From assembly GCA_030512295.1 (NCBI GenBank), contig JAULSR010000007.1:892501-956500 (forward strand): DNA of 64,000 nucleotides, in the 5' to 3' direction. A program made the translations under genes and the position numbers. Positions 45,901-57,400 of this stretch are shown one piece after another; position 1 is the first letter of the stretch; every line of letters begins with the position of its first letter. The notes below the pieces were generated by a model, which did not search any database, was not told the origin of the DNA, and worked only from the letters and a program-made list of their open reading frames with translations. The stretch is from Bombardia bombarda (Eukaryota > Ascomycota > Sordariomycetes > Sordariales > Lasiosphaeriaceae).

Positions 45901-48689
45901 TCACGAGGCGAGAAGGGAAAGAAGATGAGAAAAGTGTGTCAGGCCTACCTTGCCGCTGACGAATGCTGCGCTCTCCTCCCCACCATCACCTGCTGCCGCC
46001 CTCGACAAATGCTGTAGCCCATCTCCGCCATAGACAACATCCGTGCTGACCCCATAAGTCGTGTCGTGCCCCAGCAGATTCCAGAAGATGCCACACTGGT
46101 CCTTGAAAGGGAGTGAGTGCGTGATCATGGCCATGTTGTATTCCGACAGCGTTGCCGACTGCGATTGGAACGGCTCCAGCGATGCTACAAGCTTGGTGTC
46201 GTGGCTGAGCCCTTCGATAATGGCCAGCATTCCGTTCTTGGGATTGGACGCAGATTTCTTGGTAGCTGCTCTCTCAAGGTCGGCAAGCTCAGGATCACAA
46301 GGGGCGACGAGAAACCTTCGAAGTGGAAACTTGTTGGCCAGCTGTTGCTGGACCGACTTGGCCACCGACATGACGGTTTTGTCGAGATTCCGAAGAGGCT
46401 TTTTTTTGACTGAAAGAGTAGCGATGGCCACTGAACGGCCTGATGAGGCCACATTGTCGATAATGTCCTGAATGCTGGAAGCCACAAGCAATGAATCTGG
46501 AGCCGGTGGGGATGATGAGTCTGGGATGTGAATGGACAGAAGATGAGCAAAGCCCCTCAGACTCGTCATGTTCTCGGGCGTGACGACCAGGAAGCTGGTG
46601 CCCCCTTTGGCGAGGTCAAAAGCCTGCCGCACGTCGAGGAGTTCCCATGGCTGGCGTGTGCCATTCTGGAAGTAGTTCATGGTGTTGCCGAGGATGATGA
46701 CGGTCTTGCCCGAGTAATTGCTCAAGACTTCTTGCTTGGTGTCGATGGCTCTGAACGAACCGTTCAGACTGAGGTTGAATATGTCGACGGGTAGGTGCAG
46801 GCCGAGCTGAATGAAATGAAGGAGCCGTAGGACGAAACTGTTTGGGGATTGCGCGTTGATAACAAGTAGGAACCGAGCAGACGGATTGTATCGGTACGAA
46901 GGGGAAATTTGGATGCGAAGATCGAACCGCACAAGGGACCTCAGCTTGCCCGTGTATGGGTCGGCAAGCATCAAGTTGACGAGCATGTTTCCTGTCGTGA
47001 AGTCATCGACAAGGTCCGAGACCTCGAAATCGATAGCAAAGGCCATTGTCTCGCCCGGCTCGAGCACGCCGATCATGTCCATGACGGTGTGTGGGGTGTC
47101 TGGGTTTGCGCGTTTCAAATCGAACAATCCTCGAGGGTCGGAAAGATGGGTGCCAGTTTCGCGTCCCATGGCGCTGGCGCGGCCTTGGGCCTTCTTGGAG
47201 ATGTTCTCAACCTGCCAGGAAAACCTGACAATATCACCCTTGGCAACACAGTCGAGATACTTGGGCATGGTCATGGTCAGGGGATATTGGTAGACGACAG
47301 CGACGCCGCCTTCAAACTCGGGCACGTCCCGCTGCAGCCGGGGGGAGAAGGCGCGCAGTGAGACAGTATCCCGGGCACGAAGCAAAGTGCCTGCCTCACG
47401 CATCGTGCTCTCGTTCCTGATGAAGGCCTTCAGACTCCCGGGCACCTGAACGGTTTGGCCTGGAAGGATGCCAGACGGAAGGTCGACTGGCAGCAAGACG
47501 GGATCGAGCCACTTGGTGCCTCGGACCAAAACCTGAAGCTTGCTCGGACCGGGCATAAGGCCTGTGTTTTGGACCACAATGTTGGTGATGATGATGTACT
47601 CTCCGGGCTCGTTGATGCCGTCGTCATTTTCGTCGTAGACGTCGAAGCTGGTGACGGCCAGCATGTATCGAGATGGATATTCGACACTCGTGCCATCTGG
47701 GTGGAGAACGGTGACCTTGGAAAAGCCTGGGGCGCCATCTTGGCCTGGATAAAGGACTTCGGTATCGTGATAGCTCCATCCGCCCTTGCCACCCGGCCCG
47801 GGACCTCCGCCTGGATTCGAATGACGTACGGTTTGGTGCTGCACCCCGTAGTTTCCATTTGCATCTTGAACGTGTTCGTCAACCGTCTCAGACCAGGAGT
47901 AGCTTGAACCCCCACGGCCTCCTGCACCACCGTTCCCGCCATCACCATGCTCGCCCGGCTGGCCCCCCTTTCCCCCTCTTAGGTCCCAGTTGAGCCCGAT
48001 CAGGGTGTCGAGATCGTTTTCACGGACTGTGACAAAGGCCCTGCCACCGGGCCCACCGGCGGCACCACTGGTTCCGCGGCCACCGCTTTACCATTGGAAA
48101 TACCGAGTTAGAGCAGGTGTGCTGATAGGCTGCCATGGGATGTATGTAGGTAGTAGCCATGGTCACGCACGGGAGGGGCAGAACTTACTGACCGCCATCG
48201 CCCCCAGGACCTCCATTCTATCGGAACGAATGCAGCGTGTCAGCACCACCTCGATGGATATGCGTGTTGGCGTGAGGAGACAAGAAGACAAAAACTTACG
48301 CCGCCAGAGCTATTCTTTGTAGCGTCGGCGCCATCGTAGCCATCGCCACCCTTCTGGCCGACCTCTCCAAAGCCGCCACTCCCACCATTGCCGCCTCGGC
48401 AGTCCAGCAACAGTCGTTGCGACCCGTTAACCTCGATCTTCCAGGGCTCGGCGGCTGGCTGTGGCGCTTGGCCTACGACCTGGAATGAGCCTGGGCGGGT
48501 CTCGTCGTAGGCCAAGCTGATGCTGACGTCTCCACCTCGTGCTCCAGCCGTTGGATACAGCGCGTCGCGTCCAGGACGCCCATGTCTGCCAGTGGGCGCC
48601 GAGAAGTTGGCAGATCCATCCCAGCTCTGCGAGCCGGCGACGCCATCCTGGCCCACGGCGGAGAGAAGGACGGCTGGTTGGCTTTGCAT
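45901..48689 (-). CDS. Large glycine-rich protein of unknown function
   Basis: Exons in coding order are 48300-48689, 48189-48217 (29 bases) and 45901-48085, giving 867 residues in frame. The first ~260 residues carry collagen-like glycine patches (GGNGGSGGFGEVGQKGGDG, GKGGQPGEHGDGGNGGAGG) between beta-rich segments. Two of the three exons meet inside such a patch. The next ~300 residues look like immunoglobulin-type beta domains (YDENDDGINEPGEYIIITN, VVQNTG, WQVENISKKAQG), resembling adhesin or transglutaminase-like folds. The C-terminal ~280 residues alternate strands and helices (ARFLLVINAQS, GKTVIILGN, TSFLVVTPEN). No signal peptide or membrane helix is seen, so it appears intracellular or non-classically exported. 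I cannot name a function. Introns have GTAAGT donors. Confidence 0.8.
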
Positions 48690-49502
48690 GATGCAGGTCC
48701 AGATCGAGTCTGGATTCGATAGGAACTGATGCTGAACGAAGACATGCTCGGGACCACTCCCGTCTCTCGATCACGGTTAAGTACCTGTCCAACAAGCTGC
48801 GGTTCGTGACCGAGGCCATCCCATTCAGGGGTTGGTGGCTGTCCAGCTCATTTGTTAGCGGCCGTGTCATGCCACCCACCTACCCACCCACCCACACCGA
48901 GAGCACCCAGCAGGGGCCTTCAACTCCCTTCTGAGCCCTGCACACCGAGGCAACGCCATCTCGAGAGGCTGCGAAGAGCAATGTCGACACGAGGCACCGG
49001 CACGTCGTGGCAATGGGATCGTGCAGTCCTGTCGCGCCTTGAATTACTTGGTAGTCTTGTGGCGTTGAGAAGCCTCATGTTCATGTCGAGCCGCGAAATC
49101 TAAGCCGAGCGCTAACAATCGAGGGCTGAGGTGCCAAGTCTTGCGATATTGGCTTGGCCTTTTCTTTCCCAGTGCTACCTACGGTGCTACCTTATATTTG
49201 GCTTAGCTGGGGCACGTTCCGATAGCAATCGATTGCGCAAGGTACCTCGCTTACCCTTAAGGTATCGTGTATGTACCCAGGTGCCTGGTCGATAGTGCAT
49301 TACACGCAATACCAGTATCCGTAAAACAAACCCGGTAACATGCAAGCATTGCGTTTCAGCGTATGCACGCTCCTTGACCAGGCGATATATGTATTACATG
49401 TGTGACCCGCCTGAGGCATCGTCTCATACACACCGAGAGGAGACGCGGCATGTTGAATAGGCCAGAATCAGTTAGATATCAAGCATGTATATCGTAGTTA
49501 AA

Positions 49503-49562
49503 CAAAGAGATCCTTAAGCAAAGAGATCCTTAAGCAAAGAGATCCTTAAGCAAAGAGATCCT
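49503..49562. repeat. 16-base tandem repeat
   Basis: The unit CAAAGAGATCCTTAAG occurs three times in perfect tandem plus a 12-base partial copy. Confidence 0.9.
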
Positions 49563-49614
49563 CAATCAAAAGGCGAACATGGGAAGCAAGATTGACTGCC
49601 CATACAGTCATCAG

Positions 49615-49672
49615 CACCAACACCAACACCAACACCAACACCAACGCCAACACCGACACCGACAACGACATG
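49615..49672. repeat. CACCAA/CACCGA hexanucleotide repeat
   Basis: A run of CACCAA units that drifts into CACCGA and GACAAC units at its right end. Confidence 0.85.
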
Positions 49673-49801
49673 AAGCTTTCCTTCTCTACTAGGAAGATGG
49701 CTCAAAGAATTAAAAAAAAAAAAAAAAAAAAAAAAACCCTCCAACGTCAAGGTGATCAACGTCCGCCACAGCCATCAACTATTAGTTCCGCAGAAGCCGG
49801 A

Positions 49802-50734
49802 TCACATATACCGACCGCCATTCCCGCTAAACTCGGAGCGTGGATTGGGTCCTATCTCGGCTGGATCAACCCTGGTGTCAAGTTCAGCCGGGTTCCCGCT
49901 ATGGCCAATAATCTTAGGTGCCTCAGGGGCACCATAGTACCCTTGTGGCCCCGGTGAGTGCCCTTGGGGGCCCGGCGGTACATAGACACTCGACGTCCCG
50001 TCGTTGTTAACATAGCTGGTGTATCCATATGTCGACTGGTCGGGCATTGTGTGTGCGACTGAGGGTCCAGGAGCGCCGGGCATGCCAGGGCTCAGTTGGC
50101 TCATCTCATGTTGCTTCTTCCAGCGGCGGCGGAGGAACCAGTACAGAAACACCATAGCGGCTGAAAACGCCAGTGTGGCGGCAACGGCAACGCCGCCGAT
50201 GGCGCCAGGCGAGAGCGCTGCGGCACTGGACGAGTCGGCAGGCACGGTGGAAGACGGTGACGGTACAGATGTGAGAGAGGATGCAGCGGCAGCTCCTGTC
50301 GTGGATGACGAAACGGCAGATGTGGACGACGACACGGATGTGGACGACGACGACGACGACGACGACGAGGTGGATGATGTGCTGGTGGAGGACTGTGCGC
50401 TTGCTGTACTGGCGGCGGCCGCTTGTAACAGATCCGAGTATTGAATCTGGCACCGCACAAAGTCCTCACTGGCGTTATAGCTCGGGTGACAGCTCGTCAG
50501 GCGTGGACAGCATGCTTTTGTCGTGCCTTCGGCGAGCCTGGTGCATGGCACCGAGTTCTTCTCGTCACATACCGACTCGCTGTCGACGTAGCAGTTGTCG
50601 GTCGCGTTCCCTCCAACACAGCACCAACCACGTCCTAGATACTGTTGGCTACCTTTGTGTTAATCAACTGTTCTCAGCTGTTGCCATGATTGGACAGACT
50701 CACCAAGAAGGAAACACTTGACGTGACCGAACAC
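49802..50734 (-). CDS. Ser/Thr-rich single-pass membrane protein (5' end unresolved)
   Basis: The readable part in coding order is exon 50704-50734 and exon 49802-50652, separated by a 51-base GTGAGT intron; together they encode 293 residues. The first exon(s), which should carry a signal peptide, could not be placed upstream of 50734. A cysteine-rich ectodomain (YLGRGWCCVGGN, CYVDSESVCD, TKACCPRLTSC) is followed by about 60 residues of nearly pure Ser/Thr/Ala. One membrane helix (IGGVAVAATLAFSAAMVFLY) and a basic stop-transfer RRRWKKQ follow, then a Pro/Gly/Tyr-rich cytoplasmic tail. This layout resembles fungal wall-stress sensors of the Mid2/Wsc type, but the cysteine domain is not a WSC domain. 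It is likely a plasma membrane protein with an O-mannosylated stalk. Confidence 0.7.
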
Positions 50735-51484
50735 CTGTATAGAGACGGTTAGATGCGACCAAGGATGGGTGGGATGGGATTTAAATGGAAACAAGGGCAT
50801 GACAAACAGCATAACGTGAACGAAGGCGTGCAGATACTATTGCTTGCCGTCGAGCCAAACACATCTGAACAGGCGTCTCTCGCGAAGATGGATGCAGGGT
50901 TTTGCGACACCGACATGAAAGCGTCGACCTCTTCACGTCTCTGGTGCTGCTCCACTTTTCTGCGGCGGTTGAAGACGGCGTCTGAAAAGGTGAAGTCGGC
51001 CATCGTCAGAAGTATATTGGCCTGATACTAGGAAGGGAATAAGTAAATTCAATCGACAAATAAAGACGGCAGAAGACGGTCATTAGAAAAGCAAAGAAAA
51101 AAGCATCAACACCCCAGAAAAACTCTCGCCCGTCGTCCAGCGAGACAAACTGGGGGACCTCCTCCATTTTGAACGGGCAGCAGCCACAGCACAGCCAGCT
51201 CAGGGAAAGGAAGGAACGAGGAAGAACAAGGTCAAGACTGCAATTTGCTCCTGAACTGCGCGTCGCAGATAAAGCCGGGGGCCTCATTCGCTGCCTGGTC
51301 TCTTCTTGAGCGAGCCCATGTCTTCTAGGCTGAGGCGCTAGCAGGTATCGCGGACAAGGGGCCATGTTGTGATAGGCACCTACTTACCGTGGTATCGAGC
51401 AGAAGTAAAACCCCCTTGTCAGGTACCGCGCTAGAGAGGGGTGGATTTGAATACCTACCCTACCACACCACAAAAATGCACCCA
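50735..51484. other. Upstream of membrane protein gene; edge of AT-rich block
   Basis: Balanced composition up to about 51,480, then an abrupt change to AT-rich DNA. The missing 5' exon of the membrane protein gene should lie here. Confidence 0.5.
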
Positions 51485-52342
51485 CAGTAAAATTTTACTA
51501 GCATTAATTATTTTAGAAAATCCATACCATTATAGCTTGTTTAAAGGGTATAATCGATATTAAATAGCTTACTATTAAATAATACGCTTATATTTAAATC
51601 TTATATTATAAAATATAATTTAATTAAAATTAAATATATAATATTATAAAGTATATTATTAATTAAATTTACTTAATTATATAAGTTAAAAAGTTATTTT
51701 TAATTATTAAATTAGCTAGCTTTATTAATTTAATTTATAATAAAAAAATTAAATTTATTTATACCTTTAAAGTAAATAAATAAATAAATAAATAAACTAT
51801 TTATTATTTTTTTTTATTTTTTTTATAAATCTTTTAAAGCTTAATATATTAAAAATAACTTTTATTAATTTAAATTTTATTATTAAATTATATAAAAAAA
51901 AATATTTAATTATTAAAATTATATAAATTACCTGCTTATAATAAGCTAAACCTTAAGTATATTTTATAATAATTATAATTATACGTTAAAGCTAATTATT
52001 CGGGTAGCTAAGCTAAGGTTTTATCTTTAAGAAAGCTAATTAAAGTATATAAGTCAACTTAACTAATAAGTTAATTAAAAAGCTTTATATATTATATGCT
52101 AATACCTTAGCACTAAGGCGTTAGTACTTTATAAATTATTTTATATATAAAAGTAAGTTATACTTATAAAGTTAATTTTTTATTAATTATAAATATAAAT
52201 TTCTTTAATAAGTTTTTAAATTAATTAACGAAAATTAATAAAAGTAAAGTAATAAATATTAAAAAAATACTTATATAATAATTAATTTAAATATTTAAAA
52301 TTATATTTTAGCTTTAGTTTAATTATTAATTTAAAACTTAAG
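51485..52342. repeat. AT-rich RIP-mutated DNA, origin unclear
   Basis: About 860 bases composed almost entirely of A and T with scattered GCT/AGC. No protein similarity could be read. It is probably older repeat sequence outside the outer retrotransposon. Confidence 0.6.
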
Positions 52343-52944
52343 TGTTATATGCTAAGTCGCTAGCCGACCTACGCGTATGAACCCCGTAGTAACTCTAGGA
52401 TCCGACTAGCCGAAGGGACGGGAGGATAAAATATTCCAGTCCCGGACATTAGCTAATCACTCGGGTCCTAAAAAGCGAGGGCCCCTAGGGAGCGAGTGCT
52501 CCCAGGGGGCGGGCGCTCCTAGGAAGCGAGGACCCTTAAGGAGCGAGTGCTTCTAAGGAGCGGGCGCTCCTAAGGAGCGAGGGCTCCTAGGGAGCGAGCT
52601 GTAAATTGAAGTAAATATATAGTTTCCTTATTATCGCTAAATTAATATATATATAACTTTATAATAATACGCTTCCATAATTTTAGTTATTAATTAATAA
52701 ATAAAAACTATTTAAATTTAATATTTATTTATATAAGATAAGGCAGGTACGCCTAATTAAGGTGGTTACAATGAAGACAACTAGGCAAGCAAGCAATGAA
52801 GATAACTGGGAAGGCGAGCAATGACTGGTATTGGCGTAAGACTTCAACCTAGCCCTCGCAACGGAAGGTAAGCGAGGGCCGCTGTTTATATACATAGTTA
52901 GTAAGATAACTGGCATGTGTTTAGGGATGTCCGATATCTTTATA
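52343..52944 (-). repeat. Candidate 3' LTR of outer gypsy element
   Basis: The plus strand begins TGTTATATGC and ends CTTTATA, the same TGTTA...TTATA ends as the inner element's LTRs. A C8 run at 52950-52957 (a G-rich polypurine tract on the minus strand) lies just outside its right end. A TATATAAAC-like box is read on the minus strand near 52890. The partner LTR would lie beyond the window, so the boundaries cannot be verified. Confidence 0.5.
52470..52605. repeat. GC-rich array of eight 17-base units
   Basis: Eight consecutive 17-base units match AGGGAGCGAGKGCTCCT with few changes. Several units are inverted repeats in themselves: AGGAGCG and CGCTCCT flank two bases at 52556-52571. The array stands out as GC-rich within several kilobases of AT-rich sequence. 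Confidence 0.85.
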
Positions 52945-54251
52945 ATTATCCCCCCCCCGTAGGTCGACGTCTTCGTCGACCCGGCTTTCCTTTTCTAGTC
53001 GTTCCACTTCCTATACCTTTATTTTGCTCTCTTCTTATATCTCTGTAGCACCTTTTATACGTTAGCTAAATATTCCTTAAGTTCCTAAGTGTTATATTTA
53101 GCGGGCTATCTTACTTATTTAATTAAGAATTTTCTTTGCTTTCCCTTATCTTTATGCTCTACGATATCTTTTATTTCTTACTTTTCTTCTCCTTCGACCA
53201 GCTTTAATAGTAGTAGCACTTTCTATCCTTCGGCCACTAACTATTTCTCTAACAAAGAGATAGGAAAAATGTTATAAAGTCGGGCATATTTAGCCGGTAG
53301 CCGGATCTTATATACCTACGTGCCGATCCTTTCGGTAACTTTAACCGGAATAAATTTTAGTGCTAGCTTTTTTCTAGTTTTAAAGCGGAAGTTTTATATA
53401 GAGAATCTAATTATCTCTCTTACTTTAAATTCGATCCACTAATGCCGTACGTTATAATACTTTTTCTACGAATTTACGGCCTTCTACCAATGGTAGTATA
53501 TCTTTTCCCTTAAATAAGTTAGCTTATTTATCCGTTTATAAACCTTTTATATTTTTAGCTATGCCGAAAGTATATAATCTACTATTCGAAAATAATAGCC
53601 GTATAACGCCTCGAACGGATTTATACCGATAGTTATATATACGTTATTATTATACGCGAACTCGGCTTTAAAGAATAGTAGCGCTTACTAGGCCTCTTCA
53701 TTGGCGAAGCACCGTAAATAGTGCTATAAGCTCTAGTACGTTCGTTCTAACTAGCTATCGGTCTACGGGTAGTAAACTATAAAAAGCTTTTATTTAATTT
53801 AATAAGTTTTAGAAAGTTCTATTTAAAACTTGTTAATTAATAAGGAATCTTAGTCGGAGATTATATTTATTAGCGTATTAAATCGGTACTTTATATATTT
53901 ATAAAATAATTAAGCTAATTCGGCTATTATAATAATAATAATAATTAAAATAAAAAGCGCGACTTTCGTAAATCGATTTATTATTATAAAAATAATATTT
54001 ATAATATAGTTTTTATATTAATAAAATAATAATTTAATAATAAAATTTAAATTAAATTTTTTAAAAAATTAAATAAATAACGGTAATAAGTTAAATTTAT
54101 TATATAATTTATATTAAAGTTATTAATTATTTAAATATATTTAATATTATTTTATATAAATTTATATTTCCGTATTTAAGTTTTTTTAATAAAATCTTCG
54201 CTTTAATAAATCTATTATTTTATAACTTTTAAAATACCCGGTTTTAAAGTT
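52945..54251 (-). mobile_element. Outer gypsy element, 3' (integrase) part, RIP-degraded
   Basis: The minus strand carries stop-ridden but readable integrase sequence. At 53,570-53,780 it includes LRCFANEE and KAEFAYNN...INPFEALYGYYFRI, matching the end of the gypsy integrase core. At 53,270-53,470 it includes IEFKVRE, FKTRKK and a LYNIFPISLLEK-like end, matching the GPY/F region that follows the core. The element continues at 60,396 after the inserted inner element. Confidence 0.8.
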
Positions 54252-54256
54252 ATTAT
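54252..54256. other. Target site duplication, left copy (ATTAT)
   Basis: ATTAT directly precedes the left LTR of the inner element and matches the five bases after its right LTR. Confidence 0.75.
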
Positions 54257-54495
54257 TGTTACGGCTCATGATTACTGCATCGCCAGGCTGGCAGAATTAA
54301 GCTTTATTGAACGAAGATTCTACTCTAGAGAAGAGAAAAGGAAAGAGGGAGCGAAGCTCGTAAGCTCGCGACGTATTTTGGTCGCAGCCAGCTAATATAG
54401 TATCACGTACAGCGGTCGTTACGTATCATGTAGCTTAGTGCCTCAGCCATATATACCTTAGCCGTATATATCCCGAATTGGGTTTAGTGTTTATA
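54257..54495 (-). repeat. Inner gypsy element, 3' LTR
   Basis: 239 bases beginning TGTTACGGCTCAT and ending GTGTTTATA. It aligns without gaps to the right LTR at 60152-60390. An A-rich tract on the minus strand (T8 on plus at 54501-54508) just outside it fits a polypurine tract. Confidence 0.85.
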
Positions 54496-57400
54496 TTACT
54501 TTTTTTTAAGCTATAGTCGACCGTAAGTGGCTACGAAGTTTAATAAATTATTAGAATAAACCTTAAACGGTATATTTTATAAATCTTTTTTTCGCTTGTC
54601 GCCGCCTAATTGCCTTATATTTAGCTTTATTATCGTTAAGGTAATTATTATTAAACTTATCGGCGGCAGTATTTAGGATTTATTGTTAAAGATATACGGG
54701 AGGCCCGGCGGCTTTAGGATTTTTACAGTAGTAAGATTCCAAAGCGGTAGCGGCGTTTTTTAAGTTTGCTATAGGGTATTATTCCTTGTTAGGGTCGAAG
54801 CCGACTTACGAGATTTAGTATTGTAGGACCTTGCGCTGGCTAAAAAGTTTAGAAGCTAGGACCTTATTAATAGCTTATTTAGATTTGCTATTGATTTTAT
54901 TCGGTGGTTCGGGAATTAGTTTTTATTATAATAGCGGGTTATTTGCAGCTTTTCTTAGCCGGTCGGTATAAAATAAGTTCTTTCTTTTATATTAGTTAAG
55001 TACGTTTAAAATAAAGCTAAATCCGCGTTCTTTAATAATGCGTTAAGGGCTAGCGTATTAAAAGTCGAGGCGAGCTATAAGTGTAGCGGTAATGAAGTTT
55101 TTTTTATAGATGTAAATAAAGTTACCGATAATAAAGTTTATTAGGCGGCGTTTTTTGTTCGTTTAGTACTTTATTGTAGCTTACGACTTAAGGATGTTAT
55201 CGTAAGCTATTTTTTAGATTTTTCGCGTTTGTTAAATAAAAGCGAATGCTTTTTTTTTAACTTCCGTTATTACGTTAAAAAGAGGTAAAAGGGGAGAAAG
55301 AATATTATATAGGGCTATGCTTTAAGTTATTTATAATAATATTATATTGAACGTTAAATATTAAAAAATATTATAATTAAAGTCTAATATAGGAAAATAT
55401 TAACGCTATCGAGTTTAGTATTTATTAATATATAACTTTAGCTTTTAATTTAAATCTATATTAATTTTTTTAATCGTACTTTACGTTTAAAAATATAAAG
55501 GGTTATTACGACGGTATTTTATACCGGTTAGCTCGTTAAAGGTTTTAAAAAATTCGGAAATAAACGGTCCGGCATTATCGGAAAATTAAACTTCGGAAAC
55601 ATTATAAAATCGATAAAGCGCTTAATAATAACGTTCCATAAAAATTTTAATTATATTATTTTTTTTATTAAATAAAATGGCGATAATATAATTAAACTAA
55701 TAAATAAACGTTTAAATATAGTTATAACTTTAATTATTAAAAGGTATTTTTTTACCGTTAATTAATATATATTAAAAAATATAATTTAAAATAAATAATA
55801 AATATAATAAATTAAAAGTTTTATTTTTATAGCTTTTATTATAACTATAAGTTTAATAATTCTATAAATATATTTTAATATCCCTATTATAATCGTTTTA
55901 TTAATATCGAATTTTAATAAATTCGATGGTTTTATTTTAGCCGAAGTGACCGAAAGTGATAGGTTTGTAAATAGTTTGAATAAGGGTAGTCTTAAGGAAT
56001 ATTTTATTATTTTATATTATTTCGGGTATAGTAATAAAATTATTATATTCTTTTAAATTTTAAGCTTTATTTTTAGTTAGGATAAGGTTTATTAGGTTAG
56101 TTTTAATCGGATTAACGATTTCCGAAAGCGTAGCGTTTACGGTAATAATTTTATAAAAAATCCGCTCCGGGGCGATAAAGGGGAAAGTTCGGTCTTTTTA
56201 TTTATAAGTTTTAATAATAAGTATATTAATTATTTTATAAAAAAAAGCGTTAATAATTATATTATTTTAACTATAGCGGTATTAAAAAGTAATATCAAAG
56301 TTAATAAAGAAATTATATTAGCGAATTTAATATATCGATAATTAACGTTTTATAAAATAATATAATAAAATTTAATAATTAATAATAATAAAGAATTTTA
56401 TATTTAAGAGTTTTAATTTATAATATTTTAATATTTAAACTATTATTAAAAGCTTTTAATTTTAGATCGAATAAGTTTATTCGGCGGGCGTTATTATTTT
56501 AAAAAAGAATCTTATTAGTTTTTAAACGCTATCGTTTTATAATTATTATATAATACTAACGGTAATATTATAAAAGGTATCGGTTTTAATTTTTATAAAT
56601 TAACCGAGGATAAAAAATATAAGAATAAAGGCTTTAATAGTTAGTTTTTTTATCGTTTTAAAGGTAGCTTTTTATTCGGGTCTTATTACGAAAAATATAT
56701 TTTTTTAAAAAAAGCGGTTTAAAGGTTTTATTATTTTATTAACGTAATAATAAAATATATATACGAAGTTATAAAGTTTTAAGAAAAATCTTATAATAAA
56801 TCGGATTATAAAATTTTTAAATTTTTACGTTAAAATAACTTTTATTTTTTTAAAGTTTATCCGAACGCTTTTATTAATTTCGATTATAATACTTAAATAA
56901 TTTACGTAAATAATATTAAAATAAAATTTTTTAATATTTTTTTAAAAGTTTATTTTATTAAAACGGTAAATAGTTTTTTCGATTTAATTAAAATAAGCTT
57001 TATCGTTATTTTTTTTTATATAAACTAATATATTATCGGCGTATGCGTTTGCAAAAAAGTCGAAAAGTTCGTTTAATTAAACGTTAATAAAATCTTATTA
57101 TTAAACAAGATTAATTTTAAATCCAAATAATAAAACTTTTTAACGAAATATCTTTTAATAAGTTTTAAATATAATAAAATATTATAATTTAAAGTGTATT
57201 AATAAATAATTAAATATACGAATAATATTAATTTTAATTATATATTTAATTTTTATAATACGAGTTATTATATCGAATATATTCAAAGTAGGTATTAATT
57301 ATAAAGTAAAAAAATTATTAATTTATTGGTAATTTATATAAAATCGCCGTTTTTTATTATAAAACTTTAATATAAAAAAAGTAAAAATAATATATTCGTT

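Larger units (their letters stand above)
48690..49801. other. Intergenic region with several simple repeats
   Basis: About 1.1 kb with no supported gene. The right part holds a 16-base tandem repeat, a CACCAA repeat and an A-run of about 25 bases at 49712-49736. Confidence 0.5.

Noticed and set aside
49503..49672. CRISPR-like array
   Set aside because: The 16-base and 6-base repeats are directly tandem without spacers, and the DNA is fungal nuclear.
52470..52605. GC-rich array as an rRNA or tRNA remnant
   Set aside because: It resolves into regular 17-base units with no tRNA or rRNA motifs.
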